This document shows, one piece after another, positions 16,115 to 25,840 of a stretch of 64,000 nucleotides of DNA. Numbering within the stretch: position 1 is the first letter of the stretch; each line of letters begins with the position of its first letter. Below the pieces are notes generated by a model. That model worked only from the letters and a program-made list of their open reading frames with translations, searched no databases and had not been told where the DNA came from. The position numbers were made by a program, and so were the translations under genes. The stretch is from Pelagibacterales bacterium SAG-MED11 (GTDB lineage: Bacteria; Pseudomonadota; Alphaproteobacteria; Pelagibacterales; Pelagibacteraceae). The DNA lies in the NCBI GenBank assembly GCA_014654265.1, contig JACWDI010000005.1, forward strand, positions 1 through 64,000. Reading direction: 5' to 3'.

Positions 16115-17509
16115 ATGGCAAAAAATAAAAACAACCAGGCAATATGGGGTATTAGAATTAAAGACAATACATCTAATCTTTTTCAAAAAATTGGGAGCTC
16201 TATAGACATTGATAAAAGACTTTATAAGGAAGATATAGCTGTATCCATTGCTCATGTAGAGATGTTATTTAAACAAAAAATAATAACTTTTAAAATTAAA
16301 AATAAGATTATTTATGGACTTAATAAAATAGAAAAAGAAATATCAAAAAATAAATTAGAATTTAATAAAAAATATGAGGATATTCATATGAATATTGAAA
16401 AAAGACTTTTTCAAATCATTGGTGATGAAGCGGGATATGTACACACGGCCCGATCGAGAAATGATCAGGTTATAGCTGACCTTAAAATATGGATTAAATC
16501 AGCGAATAAAGAAATAAACTCTAAATTGAATTCATTAATTAAAACTTCGCTTAAATTAGCTGAAAAAAATATTTACACTGTAATGCCAGGTTTTACACAT
16601 CTCAAAAACGCACAAGCAATTTCTTTTGCACATTATCTTATGGCATACATCGAAATGTTTAACCGTGATAAAAAAAGATTTAATAACAGTCTAGATAATT
16701 TAAATGAAAATCCTTTAGGTGTGGCTGCACTTACTGGAACATCTTTTAATATTGACAGATACTATACTACAAAAAAATTAGGATTTAATAAACCAACTAA
16801 CAATTCAATTGACACTGTTTCTGACAGAGATTTTGTTTTAGATTTTCTTTACAATGTTTCAGTTTGTTCAATGCATATTTCTAGAATTGCAGAGGAACTT
16901 ATTATTTGGAATTCTGATGCTTACAACTTAATAAATTTATCAGACAAAGTTGTTACTGGCTCATCAATAATGCCTCAAAAAAAAAATCCAGATCTTTTAG
17001 AATTCCTAAGAGGAAAATCAGGAAGCACTTATGGAAATTTATTTTCTATGCTTACAATTTTGAAAGGATTACCTTTATCATATTTTAAAGATCTTCAAGA
17101 TGATAAAGAAATAGTTTTTAGATCCTATGATACTTTAATTGGTTGCTTAAAAATTTTTGAGGAAGTTATAAAAAACTTAAGACCTAACAAAGAACAAATG
17201 CTTAAACTTGCAAATAATGGTTACATTACAGCGACAGACTTAGCAGATTATCTAGTAAAAAATCACTCCCTGTCTTTTAGAAAAGCTTATCAAAAGACAG
17301 TGGGAATAGTGAATTTAGCAGAAAAAAAGAAAAAAAATCTTAATGAATTAAGTTTAGATGAAATGAAAAAAATTATACCAGGGCTTAAAGGTGATGTTTT
17401 AAAAGTGTTTGATTTAAAGAATTCTGTTAATTCTAAAAGATCTTATGGAGGAACATCTTTTGATAATATTAAAAAAATGATAATGAAGTATAAAAAACTA
17501 AATGATTAA
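16115..17509 (+). CDS. argH: Argininosuccinate lyase
   Basis: The 464-residue enzyme splits argininosuccinate into arginine and fumarate, the last step of arginine synthesis. The fumarase/aspartase signature GSSIMPQKKNPD is present, as are the N-terminal block VSIAHVEMLFKQ, HTARSRNDQV and PGFTHLKNAQ. Length is normal for the family. It begins the argH-lptM-lysA-plsC run; lptM overlaps its end by 8 bases. Confidence 0.96.
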   Translation: MAKNKNNQAIWGIRIKDNTSNLFQKIGSSIDIDKRLYKEDIAVSIAHVEMLFKQKIITFKIKNKIIYGLNKIEKEISKNKLEFNKKYEDIHMNIEKRLFQIIGDEAGYVHTARSRNDQVIADLKIWIKSANKEINSKLNSLIKTSLKLAEKNIYTVMPGFTHLKNAQAISFAHYLMAYIEMFNRDKKRFNNSLDNLNENPLGVAALTGTSFNIDRYYTTKKLGFNKPTNNSIDTVSDRDFVLDFLYNVSVCSMHISRIAEELIIWNSDAYNLINLSDKVVTGSSIMPQKKNPDLLEFLRGKSGSTYGNLFSMLTILKGLPLSYFKDLQDDKEIVFRSYDTLIGCLKIFEEVIKNLRPNKEQMLKLANNGYITATDLADYLVKNHSLSFRKAYQKTVGIVNLAEKKKKNLNELSLDEMKKIIPGLKGDVLKVFDLKNSVNSKRSYGGTSFDNIKKMIMKYKKLND

Positions 17510-17633
17510 AAAAATTTTTTGCTTTTTAGCTCTAAGTTGCTTAATAGTTTCGTGTGGAAAAAAAGGGGACCCTATATACAAAGATCCTGAAAAAAAAACT
17601 GATCTGCAAACAGTTCTTAAAAATAAAGTATAA
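17502..17633 (+). CDS. lptM: LptM/YifL-like small lipoprotein
   Basis: The 43-residue protein starts MIKKIFCFLALSCLIVSC with a lipobox ending at Cys18, followed by GKKGDPIYKDPEKKTDL. The lipidated Cys followed by GxKGxxY is the LptM (YifL) pattern, and the gene sits next to lysA as in many proteobacteria. LptM stabilises the LptD outer-membrane LPS translocon in E. coli. Here it overlaps argH by 8 bases, and its TAA overlaps the lysA ATG. Confidence 0.85.
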   Translation: MIKKIFCFLALSCLIVSCGKKGDPIYKDPEKKTDLQTVLKNKV

Positions 17634-18847
17634 TGAAATACATTAATAAAAAGCTTTCAATTGAAAAAGTTGCTGTAGAAAATATTGCTAAAAAGTATAA
17701 AACTCCAACTTATTGTTACTCTTATAGACAATTAAAAGAAAATATTAAAAATTTTAAGAAAAATTTTAAATCCTTTTCTCCATTAATATGTTTTTCAGTC
17801 AAATCTAATACAAATGTTAATTTGATTAAGGAAATTAGCAAATTAGGTCTCGGGGCAGATGTTGTATCAATGGGTGAATTAATGATAGCTATTAAAGCAG
17901 GTATAAAGCCCAAAAAAATCGTTTTTTCTGGAGTAGGAAAAACATCAAATGAAATAGACTATGCTATTGATAAAAATATACTTTTAATAAATGCTGAATC
18001 CGAAAGTGAAATTAAAGAAATTGAAAGAATAGCTAAATCAAAAAAGAAAAAAGTTCATGTTGGTATAAGGTTAAATCCTAATACAGATGCAAAAACTTTG
18101 AAACAGATTTCAACTGGAAAAAAAGAAAATAAATTTGGTGTTAACGAAAAAACTTTTTGTGAGCTTGTTAAATATTGTAAAGGCTCTAGCAATATAATTC
18201 TTAAATGTTTAAGTGTTCATATTGGAAGTCAAATTTTAGATCATAGACCATATGAAAAAATGCTTAGAATTCTCGGCAAAATTATAAATAAAGTTAATCA
18301 TAAATTTGAGTTTATAGACCTCGGTGGAGGGATGGGAATTTCCTATGACAATAATGATAAAAAACTTAATTACAAAAGATACAATATTGCTATAAAAAAG
18401 TTTTTAAAAAATAACAAATCAAAAATTATATTTGAACCTGGTAGATCAATTATAGGTGATACAGGCACTCTAGTTTCAAAAGTAATTTATATTAAAAAAA
18501 GTGGAAAAAAAAATTTTGTCATTATTAATGCTGCTATGAATGATTTCATGAGACCAGCATTATATGGTGCTTCACATAAGATGTTGCCTTCTGTTAAAAA
18601 AAACATAAATTCAAAAAAAACCTATGAAGTTGTAGGGCCAATTTGTGAGAGTACTGATAAATTTACTACTTTAAAAAATTTTCAAGAACTTGAAGAAAAT
18701 GATTTTATAGTTATCTGTGATGTCGGAGCATATGGAATGTCTTTGAGCTCAAATTATAATCTTAGACCTAAGCCAATAGAGTTATTAATAAAAGGATCAA
18801 AAATTAAAATAATTAGAAAAAGACAAAAGCACAAAGACTTGATGTAG
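17633..18847 (+). CDS. lysA: Diaminopimelate decarboxylase
   Basis: The 404-residue fold-III PLP enzyme decarboxylates meso-diaminopimelate to lysine. The PLP-lysine motif is in CFSVKSNTN, then HIGSQI, the glycine-rich phosphate loop DLGGGMGI, EPGRSI, and the catalytic Cys in GPICESTDKF. Its start overlaps the lptM stop (TAATG), giving translational coupling. Length and motif order are ordinary. Confidence 0.96.
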   Translation: MKYINKKLSIEKVAVENIAKKYKTPTYCYSYRQLKENIKNFKKNFKSFSPLICFSVKSNTNVNLIKEISKLGLGADVVSMGELMIAIKAGIKPKKIVFSGVGKTSNEIDYAIDKNILLINAESESEIKEIERIAKSKKKKVHVGIRLNPNTDAKTLKQISTGKKENKFGVNEKTFCELVKYCKGSSNIILKCLSVHIGSQILDHRPYEKMLRILGKIINKVNHKFEFIDLGGGMGISYDNNDKKLNYKRYNIAIKKFLKNNKSKIIFEPGRSIIGDTGTLVSKVIYIKKSGKKNFVIINAAMNDFMRPALYGASHKMLPSVKKNINSKKTYEVVGPICESTDKFTTLKNFQELEENDFIVICDVGAYGMSLSSNYNLRPKPIELLIKGSKIKIIRKRQKHKDLM

Positions 18848-18859
18848 CTTTTGACAAAA

Positions 18860-19561
18860 ATGATTAGAAATATAATTTTTTCAATTTTATTTTTTTTAGG
18901 AATAATAATTATTTCACTAATTTTTTTACCTGCATTTTTTTTACCAAAAAAAATAGTACTAATTGGTGGGAAGTTGATGGGGTATTGGACTGGTTTTTGC
19001 TTAAAAGTTTTTTTATCTACTAAGATTACTATTAAAGGCAAAGAAAATATGATTACAAATGAGAGGTTTTTTATAGCAGCTTCTCATCAATCTATGTTTG
19101 AAACCTTTTATTTACAAACTATCTTTAATTCACCAATATTTATTTTGAAAAAGGAATTGCTCCGTATACCTATATTTGGGTGGTATTTAAAAAAAATTGG
19201 ATCAATTTCTATTCAAAGAGATAAGATCACTAAAGATAATTTAGGACTCATTGAAGATATATCAAAAAAAATTTCAAATTCAAATCAACCACTTATAATA
19301 TTTCCACAAGGAACAAGAGTTTTGCCAGATGAAAGACCACCTTTTAAGAAAGGTGCTTCAAGAATTTATGAAGAATTAAAAATTACTTGCCAACCTGTTG
19401 CTATTAATTCTGGTTACGTTTGGCCCAAAAAAGGTTTAAAAAATTCAAAAAAAAATATAACTATTTCAATCTTAAAACCTATAGAGCCTAAGTATTCTAG
19501 AGAAGAATTTATGAAAATTTTAGAAAATAATATCTATTCAGAATTAGATTTATTAAATTAA
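18860..19561 (+). CDS. plsC: 1-acyl-sn-glycerol-3-phosphate acyltransferase
   Basis: The roughly 233-residue membrane-bound enzyme acylates lysophosphatidate to phosphatidate. After an N-terminal membrane segment (IIFSILFFLGIIIISLIFLPAF) comes the catalytic HX4E block SHQSMFETF, a variant of HX4D seen in other alphaproteobacterial PlsC, then the acceptor motif FPQGTR. The in-frame ATG at 18860 is chosen; a TTG at 18851 would add three residues. Neither has a clear Shine-Dalgarno sequence. Its stop shares TTAA with the convergent dnaN. Confidence 0.9.
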   Translation: MIRNIIFSILFFLGIIIISLIFLPAFFLPKKIVLIGGKLMGYWTGFCLKVFLSTKITIKGKENMITNERFFIAASHQSMFETFYLQTIFNSPIFILKKELLRIPIFGWYLKKIGSISIQRDKITKDNLGLIEDISKKISNSNQPLIIFPQGTRVLPDERPPFKKGASRIYEELKITCQPVAINSGYVWPKKGLKNSKKNITISILKPIEPKYSREEFMKILENNIYSELDLLN

Positions 19562-20670
19562 CCCTTCATTGGCATTACTACAAAAATGCTATCAAAGTCA
19601 CCAGGATCCTTTATTAATACTGGAGATCCAGTGTCATTAAAAAATAACTCTATTTTACTTCCATCAAGTTGAGATGCTACATCTAAAAGATATCTTGAAT
19701 TAAAACTGATTTCCAGCTCGTTATCAAATTGTACAGAAAGTAATTCTTTTCCATCTCCACTATTAGTATTATTTACAGACAAGTTTAAAGTGTCTTTAGC
19801 TAAATTAAACTTTACACCATCCTTTTTATCAAGCGATACAGAAGCAACTCGATCAACAGAGTCTAAAAAAAGCTTAAGATCTATTTCTAATTTCTTTTGA
19901 TTATTTTTTGGTATTACCTGAATATAATTTGGAAACTTTCCATCAATTAATTTTGAAATCAAAATACTATTATTTAATTCAAACTTTATTTTAGATTTAA
20001 TATTTGAAATTTTTACATCTCCTTCATAATTTTCTAATAATGAACATAATTGAAAAATAGTTTTCTTTGGCAGTATAATAGGATCAAAGTCTATTTTTTG
20101 ATCTAATCTAATCTTTGATATAGACATCCTGTGACTGTCTGTGGCAACAGCTGTGAGATAATTTTTATTCTCAAATTCTGTTTGATGAAAATAGATCCCA
20201 CTTAAATAATGTCTTGTTTCATCATTTGAAACAGAGAACTTACACTTATTTAATAATTTTAAAAGACTTTTTGATTTTATTGAGAATTCATTTTGATTAA
20301 AGTTTTCATCTGTTAATGGAAATTCTGAAGCACTTATACAGTTAAGGTTAAAAACAGATTTTTCAGACTCTAGATGTAATTTGCTTATGTCTGTTAAAGT
20401 TAAATTTATTTTTTTTCCAGAAGAAAATTTCCTTACTATATCGTACATAATTGCGGATGTTGTTGTGATTTTACCTTCTTCTAAAACTTCAACGTTATCT
20501 ATTTGGTGAATAAAAATTAAATCTAAATCAGTTGCTGTAATAGTAAGTTTTGATTTTTCTGCATTTAATAAAATATTTGATAATATTGGAAGAGTACTTC
20601 TTTTTTCTATCACCCCTTGGCAATAATTTAGTGCTTGTTGTAAATCTTGTTGGTTAAGGTTAAATTTCAT
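19558..20670 (-). CDS. dnaN: DNA polymerase III beta subunit (sliding clamp)
   Basis: The 370-residue protein forms the ring clamp that tethers the replicative polymerase. The N-terminus MKFNLNQQDLQQALNYCQGVIEKRSTLPILSNILL and the C-terminus SPVLIKDPGD..FIVMPMKG-like (here SIFVVMPMKG) are typical, and the three clamp domains fill the length. An upstream in-frame ATG would add 17 residues inside dnaA; the start at 20670 fits the family and overlaps dnaA by 11 bases. The dnaA-dnaN pair is in the usual order, but recF does not follow. Confidence 0.96.
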   Translation of the reverse strand: MKFNLNQQDLQQALNYCQGVIEKRSTLPILSNILLNAEKSKLTITATDLDLIFIHQIDNVEVLEEGKITTTSAIMYDIVRKFSSGKKINLTLTDISKLHLESEKSVFNLNCISASEFPLTDENFNQNEFSIKSKSLLKLLNKCKFSVSNDETRHYLSGIYFHQTEFENKNYLTAVATDSHRMSISKIRLDQKIDFDPIILPKKTIFQLCSLLENYEGDVKISNIKSKIKFELNNSILISKLIDGKFPNYIQVIPKNNQKKLEIDLKLFLDSVDRVASVSLDKKDGVKFNLAKDTLNLSVNNTNSGDGKELLSVQFDNELEISFNSRYLLDVASQLDGSKIELFFNDTGSPVLIKDPGDFDSIFVVMPMKG

Positions 20671-22078
20671 TTTCAGCGTTATTATACAATATTTGATTTT
20701 TAAGTTTGTTAATATTGTCAACCATATCTAGATCTTTAACTTTTAATTTTTCAATAGTTTTAACAGAATGTATTATGGTTGTATGATCTCTATTCGAAAA
20801 CTCTCGTCCAATTTCAGGCAAAGATTTTGAGGTTAAGATTTTTGTTAAATATATAGCTGTCTGTCTTGGTCTCACTAAATATCTTGATCTTCTTGAAGAT
20901 AACATTTCATTTTTACTAATCTTAAAAAATTTACATACAACAGTTTGAATTTGATCAATGGTTACCTTATTCTCATATAAATTAAGAAGATCTTTCAGTA
21001 CTACTTTAGTTTCAGCAAGATTTGGTAATTTTTTATAAATTCTTGAAAACGATACTACTCGATTAATTGCTCCAACTAATTCTCTTACACTGCTTGTTAT
21101 TTCTGAACTAATAAAATCGGTAATTTCTTGGGATATTTTCAATTGTTCATCGTATAAACTATTTAAATCTTTAATTTTATTTTCAACAATTTTTTTTCTC
21201 AGTTCATAATCTGGTTTTTGAATATCAACAACTAATCCCCCTGAAAATCTAGATTTAATTCGTTCTTGTATTCTTGATAATTTATTTGGAGATCTGTCTG
21301 CAGAAACAATAATTTGAGATCCCTTATCTAACAAAGCATTAAAAGTATGAAAAAATTCTTCTTGCATTGCCTCTTTACCATTCATAAATTGGATATCATC
21401 TATTAATAAAATGTCAGTATTTCTAAAATACTCTTTAAATTTAACCATATCATTTGATTTAATAGATTTAACAAATTGATACATAAAACGTTCTGCTGAG
21501 ATAAACATCACTTTATTATCTTTTTTTAATTCAAGTCCTATTGAATTTAAAAGATGCGTCTTACCCATCCCAACACCACCATAAATATAGAGTGGGTTAT
21601 AATGGGAAATGTTTTCTGAAACTTTTACCGAAGCTTGATAAGCAAGATTGTTACTCGATCCAGTAATAAAATTTCCAAATTTTTTATTTGGATCAATACG
21701 ATTATATTGAAGATATGAGTCTTTTATAAAAGACACATTTTCTTTACTTTCTAAAGGTCTAGTATTTTGATTATTACTAATATTATCATTGTTATTTTCA
21801 ACAATTTTAAACTCAATTCGAATTATATCTTTTTTATGATCTTTGATAATTTTTAAAATTTGGTCTAGGTATCTTGAAGTAATCCAATCACGGATAAATC
21901 TAGTAGGAACAGATAACAGTACATAATTGTTTATTTCTTCCTCAAAACTTATTTTTTTAAGCCAACTTTCATAAATATCAGCCCCTAATTTATTTTTCAT
22001 TTCAGTCTGGACTGTTAACCAATCAAAAGTTGCTACTTTTGGATTGCTGAAATTTTTATTTGTGTAAGATCTGTTCAT
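20660..22078 (-). CDS. dnaA: Chromosomal replication initiator DnaA
   Basis: The 472-residue AAA+ protein binds and opens the replication origin. Domain I is at residues about 15-85, followed by a short Asn-rich linker. Domain III holds Walker A GGVGMGKTHLL and Walker B ILLIDDIQF. Domain IV ends with the DNA-binding signature GREFSNRDHTTIIHSVKTI. About 273 bases of non-coding DNA precede it. It is followed immediately by dnaN. Confidence 0.97.
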   Translation of the reverse strand: MNRSYTNKNFSNPKVATFDWLTVQTEMKNKLGADIYESWLKKISFEEEINNYVLLSVPTRFIRDWITSRYLDQILKIIKDHKKDIIRIEFKIVENNNDNISNNQNTRPLESKENVSFIKDSYLQYNRIDPNKKFGNFITGSSNNLAYQASVKVSENISHYNPLYIYGGVGMGKTHLLNSIGLELKKDNKVMFISAERFMYQFVKSIKSNDMVKFKEYFRNTDILLIDDIQFMNGKEAMQEEFFHTFNALLDKGSQIIVSADRSPNKLSRIQERIKSRFSGGLVVDIQKPDYELRKKIVENKIKDLNSLYDEQLKISQEITDFISSEITSSVRELVGAINRVVSFSRIYKKLPNLAETKVVLKDLLNLYENKVTIDQIQTVVCKFFKISKNEMLSSRRSRYLVRPRQTAIYLTKILTSKSLPEIGREFSNRDHTTIIHSVKTIEKLKVKDLDMVDNINKLKNQILYNNAENEI

Positions 22079-22351
22079 ATTTATTGGGGAGAGTCCAGTT
22101 AGGGCTATAATGAGATTATTGCAACAAATTTTTTAAAAAAAAATAAAAAAAATAAAATCTACGATTGTGTAATTTTATTTACTAAAATATAAAATCACTT
22201 GACAAAAAATTTATTTACAATTTTAAGAAATAAAATTTATAATTGAATTTATTATATTTAAATATTTACTAAATCTAAATATTGTTTCACCAATATATCA
22301 AAGTATATATGAAGTGTATGCTTGAAGTTGAATCAACTTAAAGTTTATAAT
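22079..22351. other. dnaA upstream intergenic region (273 bases)
   Basis: This is the longest run without any candidate gene in the window. It is extremely AT-rich, with A/T tracts and a short inverted repeat AAGTTGAATCAACTT at 22325-22339. No cluster of DnaA boxes (TTATNCACA) is visible; the nearest is one TTATTTACA with two mismatches near 22211. It must contain the dnaA promoter, but I cannot choose one confidently. There is not enough to call an origin. Confidence 0.6.
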
Positions 22352-22612
22352 TTAAAGTAAAGATATCTTTTTAGAGATTCTCGAAACATTTCTTGATGCG
22401 TTCTGTTTTTTGATTATGCCAGATTTTGCAACTTTCATTAACTCTGAATTCAACTTAGGTAAGAATTTTACTGCTTCAGATTTATTTTTTTTATCTATTA
22501 ATAGGTTCATTTTCTTTAAAGCATTTTTATATCTACTTTTTCTTGCTTTATTTACAGAAGTTTGTTTAGAAATTCTTCTTATTCTTTTGATTGCAGATTT
22601 GGTATTAGCCAT
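22352..22612 (-). CDS. rpsT: 30S ribosomal protein S20
   Basis: The 86-residue basic protein starts MANTKSAIKRIRRISKQTSVNKARKS and matches bS20 throughout, with the long helical hairpin typical of this early 16S-binding protein. A good sigma-70-type promoter stands directly before it with almost no leader. It is alone between mutM and dnaA, all on the minus strand. Confidence 0.97.
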   Translation of the reverse strand: MANTKSAIKRIRRISKQTSVNKARKSRYKNALKKMNLLIDKKNKSEAVKFLPKLNSELMKVAKSGIIKKQNASRNVSRISKKISLL

Positions 22613-22621
22613 ATGCGCAGG

Positions 22622-22650
22622 GGTATAACTTGAGAATTAATATTGGTCAA
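22622..22650 (-). promoter_or_regulatory. Promoter for rpsT, near-leaderless
   Basis: On the minus strand TTGACC (22645-22650) is followed after 17 bases by TATACC (22622-22627). The rpsT ATG begins 10 bases beyond the -10, so the transcript would have a leader of only a few bases, with no room for a Shine-Dalgarno sequence. Confidence 0.6.
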
Positions 22651-22662
22651 TTAAATAATTGA

Positions 22663-23526
22663 TTATTTTTGACAAAAATTACAAAAGAAAGTTGATCTAT
22701 TTGAAATAGTTTTTTTTCTAATAATGCCTTTGCATTTAGATCGTTTACAATTGAGTCCCCCTCTTTCATAAACATTAAAATTTTTTTGAAAACTGCCCAT
22801 TTCGCCTTCCGTATTCTTAAAATCCCTTATACTGGAGCCTCCTTTTTTAATCGCATTTGATAGAACTTTTTTACAATTGATAATAATTTTTTTACAATCT
22901 TCTTTTTTTAATAAACGTCCTTTTTTGGTAGGAATGATTTTACTCAAAAATAAAATTTCACTTGCATAAATATTGCCAATACCAGATACAAAATTTTGAT
23001 CCAACAAAAAATTTTTAATATTTTTTTTTTTACCTTTAAAAAATGAAAGTATATAACTTAAATTAAAATTAGAGGAAAATGGTTCTGGACCAAGATGTTC
23101 AAATCTCTTTTTTAATAAATTCGGGTTACTTATAATTTGAAAAAAACCAAATCTTCTTGGATCATTATAAATAATCTTTAAATCTGAAAAAATTATTTCT
23201 ATATGGTTATGCTTTTTTGGTAAAATTGGAGAATTATAGAAACTAGTATTTGTTAAAAAGTTTTTTTTGTTGTTGAGTACCAAATGTATTGTTCCTGACA
23301 TACCAAGATGTAATAAACAGAAACTATTGTTTGATAAAGATAGAATTAAATACTTTGAAAATCTATCTACTTTAGTTATTTCCTGGCCTCTTAAAAAATT
23401 TTCAAATTTTAAAGGAATTTTAAATCTTAAGTTTCTATTTCTTATAATTACATTTTTAACCTTTTTATATTTAATGTTTTTATCTAGTGATTGTCTTACA
23501 ATTTCTACTTCTGGTAATTCTGGCAT
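22663..23526 (-). CDS. mutM: Formamidopyrimidine-DNA glycosylase
   Basis: The 287-residue bifunctional base-excision enzyme removes 8-oxoguanine and nicks the strand. The N-terminus MPELPEVEIVRQSL has the catalytic Pro and Glu, and the helix-two-turn-helix segment is LLDQNFVSGIGNIYASEILF. A C-terminal zinc finger (CKRSKC and CNFCQK, with RST before it) is complete. The C-x4-C spacing of the first pair is common in alphaproteobacteria. It is divergent from ubiE with 33 bases between starts. Confidence 0.95.
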   Translation of the reverse strand: MPELPEVEIVRQSLDKNIKYKKVKNVIIRNRNLRFKIPLKFENFLRGQEITKVDRFSKYLILSLSNNSFCLLHLGMSGTIHLVLNNKKNFLTNTSFYNSPILPKKHNHIEIIFSDLKIIYNDPRRFGFFQIISNPNLLKKRFEHLGPEPFSSNFNLSYILSFFKGKKKNIKNFLLDQNFVSGIGNIYASEILFLSKIIPTKKGRLLKKEDCKKIIINCKKVLSNAIKKGGSSIRDFKNTEGEMGSFQKNFNVYERGGLNCKRSKCKGIIRKKTISNRSTFFCNFCQK

Positions 23527-23559
23527 TTGATACTATATTCAATATATATATTAATTATT

Positions 23560-24264
23560 ATGCAACAATATCTACAAAATAAAAAAGGATTAGTGCAAAA
23601 TGTTTTTGATCAAGTTTATGATCAATACGACCTAATGAATGATTTTATGTCATTAGGAGTCCATAGATTGTGGAAAAAAGATCTATTAAATATGATGAAT
23701 CCAACATCAAATCAGAAACTAATTGATGTGGCGTGTGGAACTGGGGATATAGCTAAACTCTTTCTTAATTATGTAAATAAAAAGTCATGTGTAACATGCG
23801 TTGACCCAAATATCGGTATGATCAAAAAAGGTAAGGAAAAACTAAAAAAATTTAATAACTTAAACTGGGTTGTGGCTTCAGCAGAAAAACTTCCTATGAC
23901 TACAAATTCATTTGATTTTTATACTATTAGTTTTGGATTAAGAAATACAAAAGATCTAAATAAATCTTTAAGTGAAGCATATAGGGTATTAAAACCTGGT
24001 GGCCGATATTTATGTCTAGAGTTTTCAAAAATAGAAAATTCTGGATTAGACTTTGTATATAAGAAATATTCAAAAGTTATTCCTTCAATCGGAAAATTTA
24101 TTGTTGGTGAAAAAGAACCTTACGAATATCTTGTGAAAAGTATTGAAAACTTTGTTAACCAAGATGAATTGATTGATTTAATGAAAAAAAATGGTTTTCA
24201 AAATTGTACTTACAGAAACCTATCTGGTGGAATAGTTTCTATACATAGTGGATGGAAAATTTAA
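23560..24264 (+). CDS. ubiE: Ubiquinone/menaquinone C-methyltransferase UbiE
   Basis: The 234-residue SAM-dependent methyltransferase acts on the ubiquinone ring. The N-terminus VQNVFDQVYDQYDLMNDFMSLGVHRLWK and the SAM motif LIDVACGTGDIAKLF, then YTISFGLRNTKDLNKSL, are characteristic. An upstream ATG at 23527 would add 11 hydrophobic residues and overlap the mutM promoter region; the ATG at 23560 fits the family. Its stop overlaps the ubiB start (TAATG). Confidence 0.95.
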   Translation: MQQYLQNKKGLVQNVFDQVYDQYDLMNDFMSLGVHRLWKKDLLNMMNPTSNQKLIDVACGTGDIAKLFLNYVNKKSCVTCVDPNIGMIKKGKEKLKKFNNLNWVVASAEKLPMTTNSFDFYTISFGLRNTKDLNKSLSEAYRVLKPGGRYLCLEFSKIENSGLDFVYKKYSKVIPSIGKFIVGEKEPYEYLVKSIENFVNQDELIDLMKKNGFQNCTYRNLSGGIVSIHSGWKI

Positions 24265-25832
24265 TGTTAAAAAGAATAATTACTTTATTTCAACTTGGAA
24301 GAAAGGTGGCTAGATCTGATATATTAAGTATAATTTCAAAATTTCAAGAACCTCCATTAGCTGTAAGACTTTTGTTTAAAGTTTTATCTTTTTCATTTTT
24401 CACTAAAAAGGAAACAAATATTGATCAAGATGAAGGTGAACGTTTATCTAGTTCATTGGAATCAATGGGAACAACTTTTATAAAACTAGGTCAATTTCTA
24501 GCAACAAGACCAGACATTATTGGAGAAGAGCTTTCAAAAAAACTAGAGAACCTTCAGGATAAGTTGCCACCATTTTCATTAATTCAAGCTAAAGAAATAA
24601 TAAAAAATGACTTAGGTACTGATACGTATAATTCTATAATTGATTTAAGCGAACCAGTGGCAGCAGCTTCTATAGCTCAGGTACATAAAGCTAAAATTAA
24701 CGATGATGGCACAATAAAGGATGTAGCAATTAAGATTTTAAGACCAAACATTAAAAAAATGTTTAATGAAGAAATAGATGCAATGATGTTATTTGCTTTT
24801 ATAGTTGAATCACTGATTAAAAAAACTAAAAGATTGAAATTAGTTGAAGTCGTTTTCTTATTAAAGGAAATAACAAACCTTGAAATGGATCTTAGATTTG
24901 AAGCTGCTGCTGCTAATGAATATTCAGAAAATACTAAAAACGATGTTGGGTTTAGGGTGCCTAAAATTTATTGGAATTTTACAAGTGAAAATGTAATGAC
25001 ACTTGATTGGGTAGAAGGCATTTCTATAAGAGAAACTGAGGAACTCAAAAAAAGAGATTTAAATACAGAAAAGATTGCCGAGGATATTATACAAAATTTT
25101 TTAAGACATGCTGTGAGAGATGGTTTTTTTCATGCTGATATGCATCAAGGAAATATATTTATAGATAATAACGGTCATATTGTTCCTATAGATTTTGGAA
25201 TTATGGGTAGATTAGATAAAATGAGCAAAAGATTTTTGGCTGAAATATTATTTGGATTTATTCAAAGAGATTATCGTAAAGTTGCTGAAGTACATTTAGT
25301 TGCAGGACTAGTTCCAAAAGGGGTTCCAATTGATGATTTAGCCCAAGCATTAAGATCAATCGGGGAACCAATTTTTGGTCAAGCAGTAAAAGATATTTCT
25401 GGTGGAAAATTATTAAAACAACTATTTGATGTTACTGAAAAATTTAATATGCAAACTCAACCTCAACTTTTGATGTTACAAAAAACAATGGTTGTAGTTG
25501 AAGGTGTAGCAAGAAAACTTAACCCAAACACTAATATTTGGACAACTTCAAAACCTGTGCTTGAAAATTGGCTTAAAGAAACAAAAGATCCAATGACAAC
25601 TATAAATGAAACACTTCAAAATACATCAGAAGTAATTAAAAGATTACCAGAGTTTCCTGAAATAATGGATAAAGCAAATCAAGCTCTTACTTATTTAGCA
25701 AGCGGACAAATACCTCAAAACTCAAATTCTTACACAGCTTTAAATACTAAAAAATCTGAAATGATTGCTTTTAGAAATCAATCTATTATTGGATTATTAG
25801 CCCTTGTAATTGTAGGTCTATTGGTATTTTAA
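24264..25832 (+). CDS. ubiB: UbiB-family ABC1 kinase-like protein
   Basis: The roughly 522-residue atypical kinase supports ubiquinone synthesis, probably by extracting or presenting intermediates. It has the ABC1 hallmarks KLGQFLATRPDII (KxGQ motif), AAASIAQVHKAKI (Ala-rich loop), FFHADMHQGNIF and PIDFGIMGRL, and ends with a hydrophobic membrane helix (SIIGLLALVIVGLLVF). The ATG at 24264 overlaps the ubiE stop by one base; an ATG 12 bases earlier is also possible. With ubiE it forms a quinone operon leading into coaBC and dut. Confidence 0.94.
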   Translation: MLKRIITLFQLGRKVARSDILSIISKFQEPPLAVRLLFKVLSFSFFTKKETNIDQDEGERLSSSLESMGTTFIKLGQFLATRPDIIGEELSKKLENLQDKLPPFSLIQAKEIIKNDLGTDTYNSIIDLSEPVAAASIAQVHKAKINDDGTIKDVAIKILRPNIKKMFNEEIDAMMLFAFIVESLIKKTKRLKLVEVVFLLKEITNLEMDLRFEAAAANEYSENTKNDVGFRVPKIYWNFTSENVMTLDWVEGISIRETEELKKRDLNTEKIAEDIIQNFLRHAVRDGFFHADMHQGNIFIDNNGHIVPIDFGIMGRLDKMSKRFLAEILFGFIQRDYRKVAEVHLVAGLVPKGVPIDDLAQALRSIGEPIFGQAVKDISGGKLLKQLFDVTEKFNMQTQPQLLMLQKTMVVVEGVARKLNPNTNIWTTSKPVLENWLKETKDPMTTINETLQNTSEVIKRLPEFPEIMDKANQALTYLASGQIPQNSNSYTALNTKKSEMIAFRNQSIIGLLALVIVGLLVF

Positions 25833-25840
25833 TTCAGCCG

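Noticed and set aside
22199-22204. Perfect plus-strand TTGACA in the dnaA upstream region
   Set aside because: No convincing -10 at 16-18 bases and no plus-strand gene or RNA structure follows. Probably chance.
22079-22351. Replication origin next to dnaA
   Set aside because: The region is AT-rich and lies upstream of dnaA, but there is no cluster of DnaA boxes, and in alphaproteobacteria the origin is often not at dnaA. One two-mismatch box is not enough.
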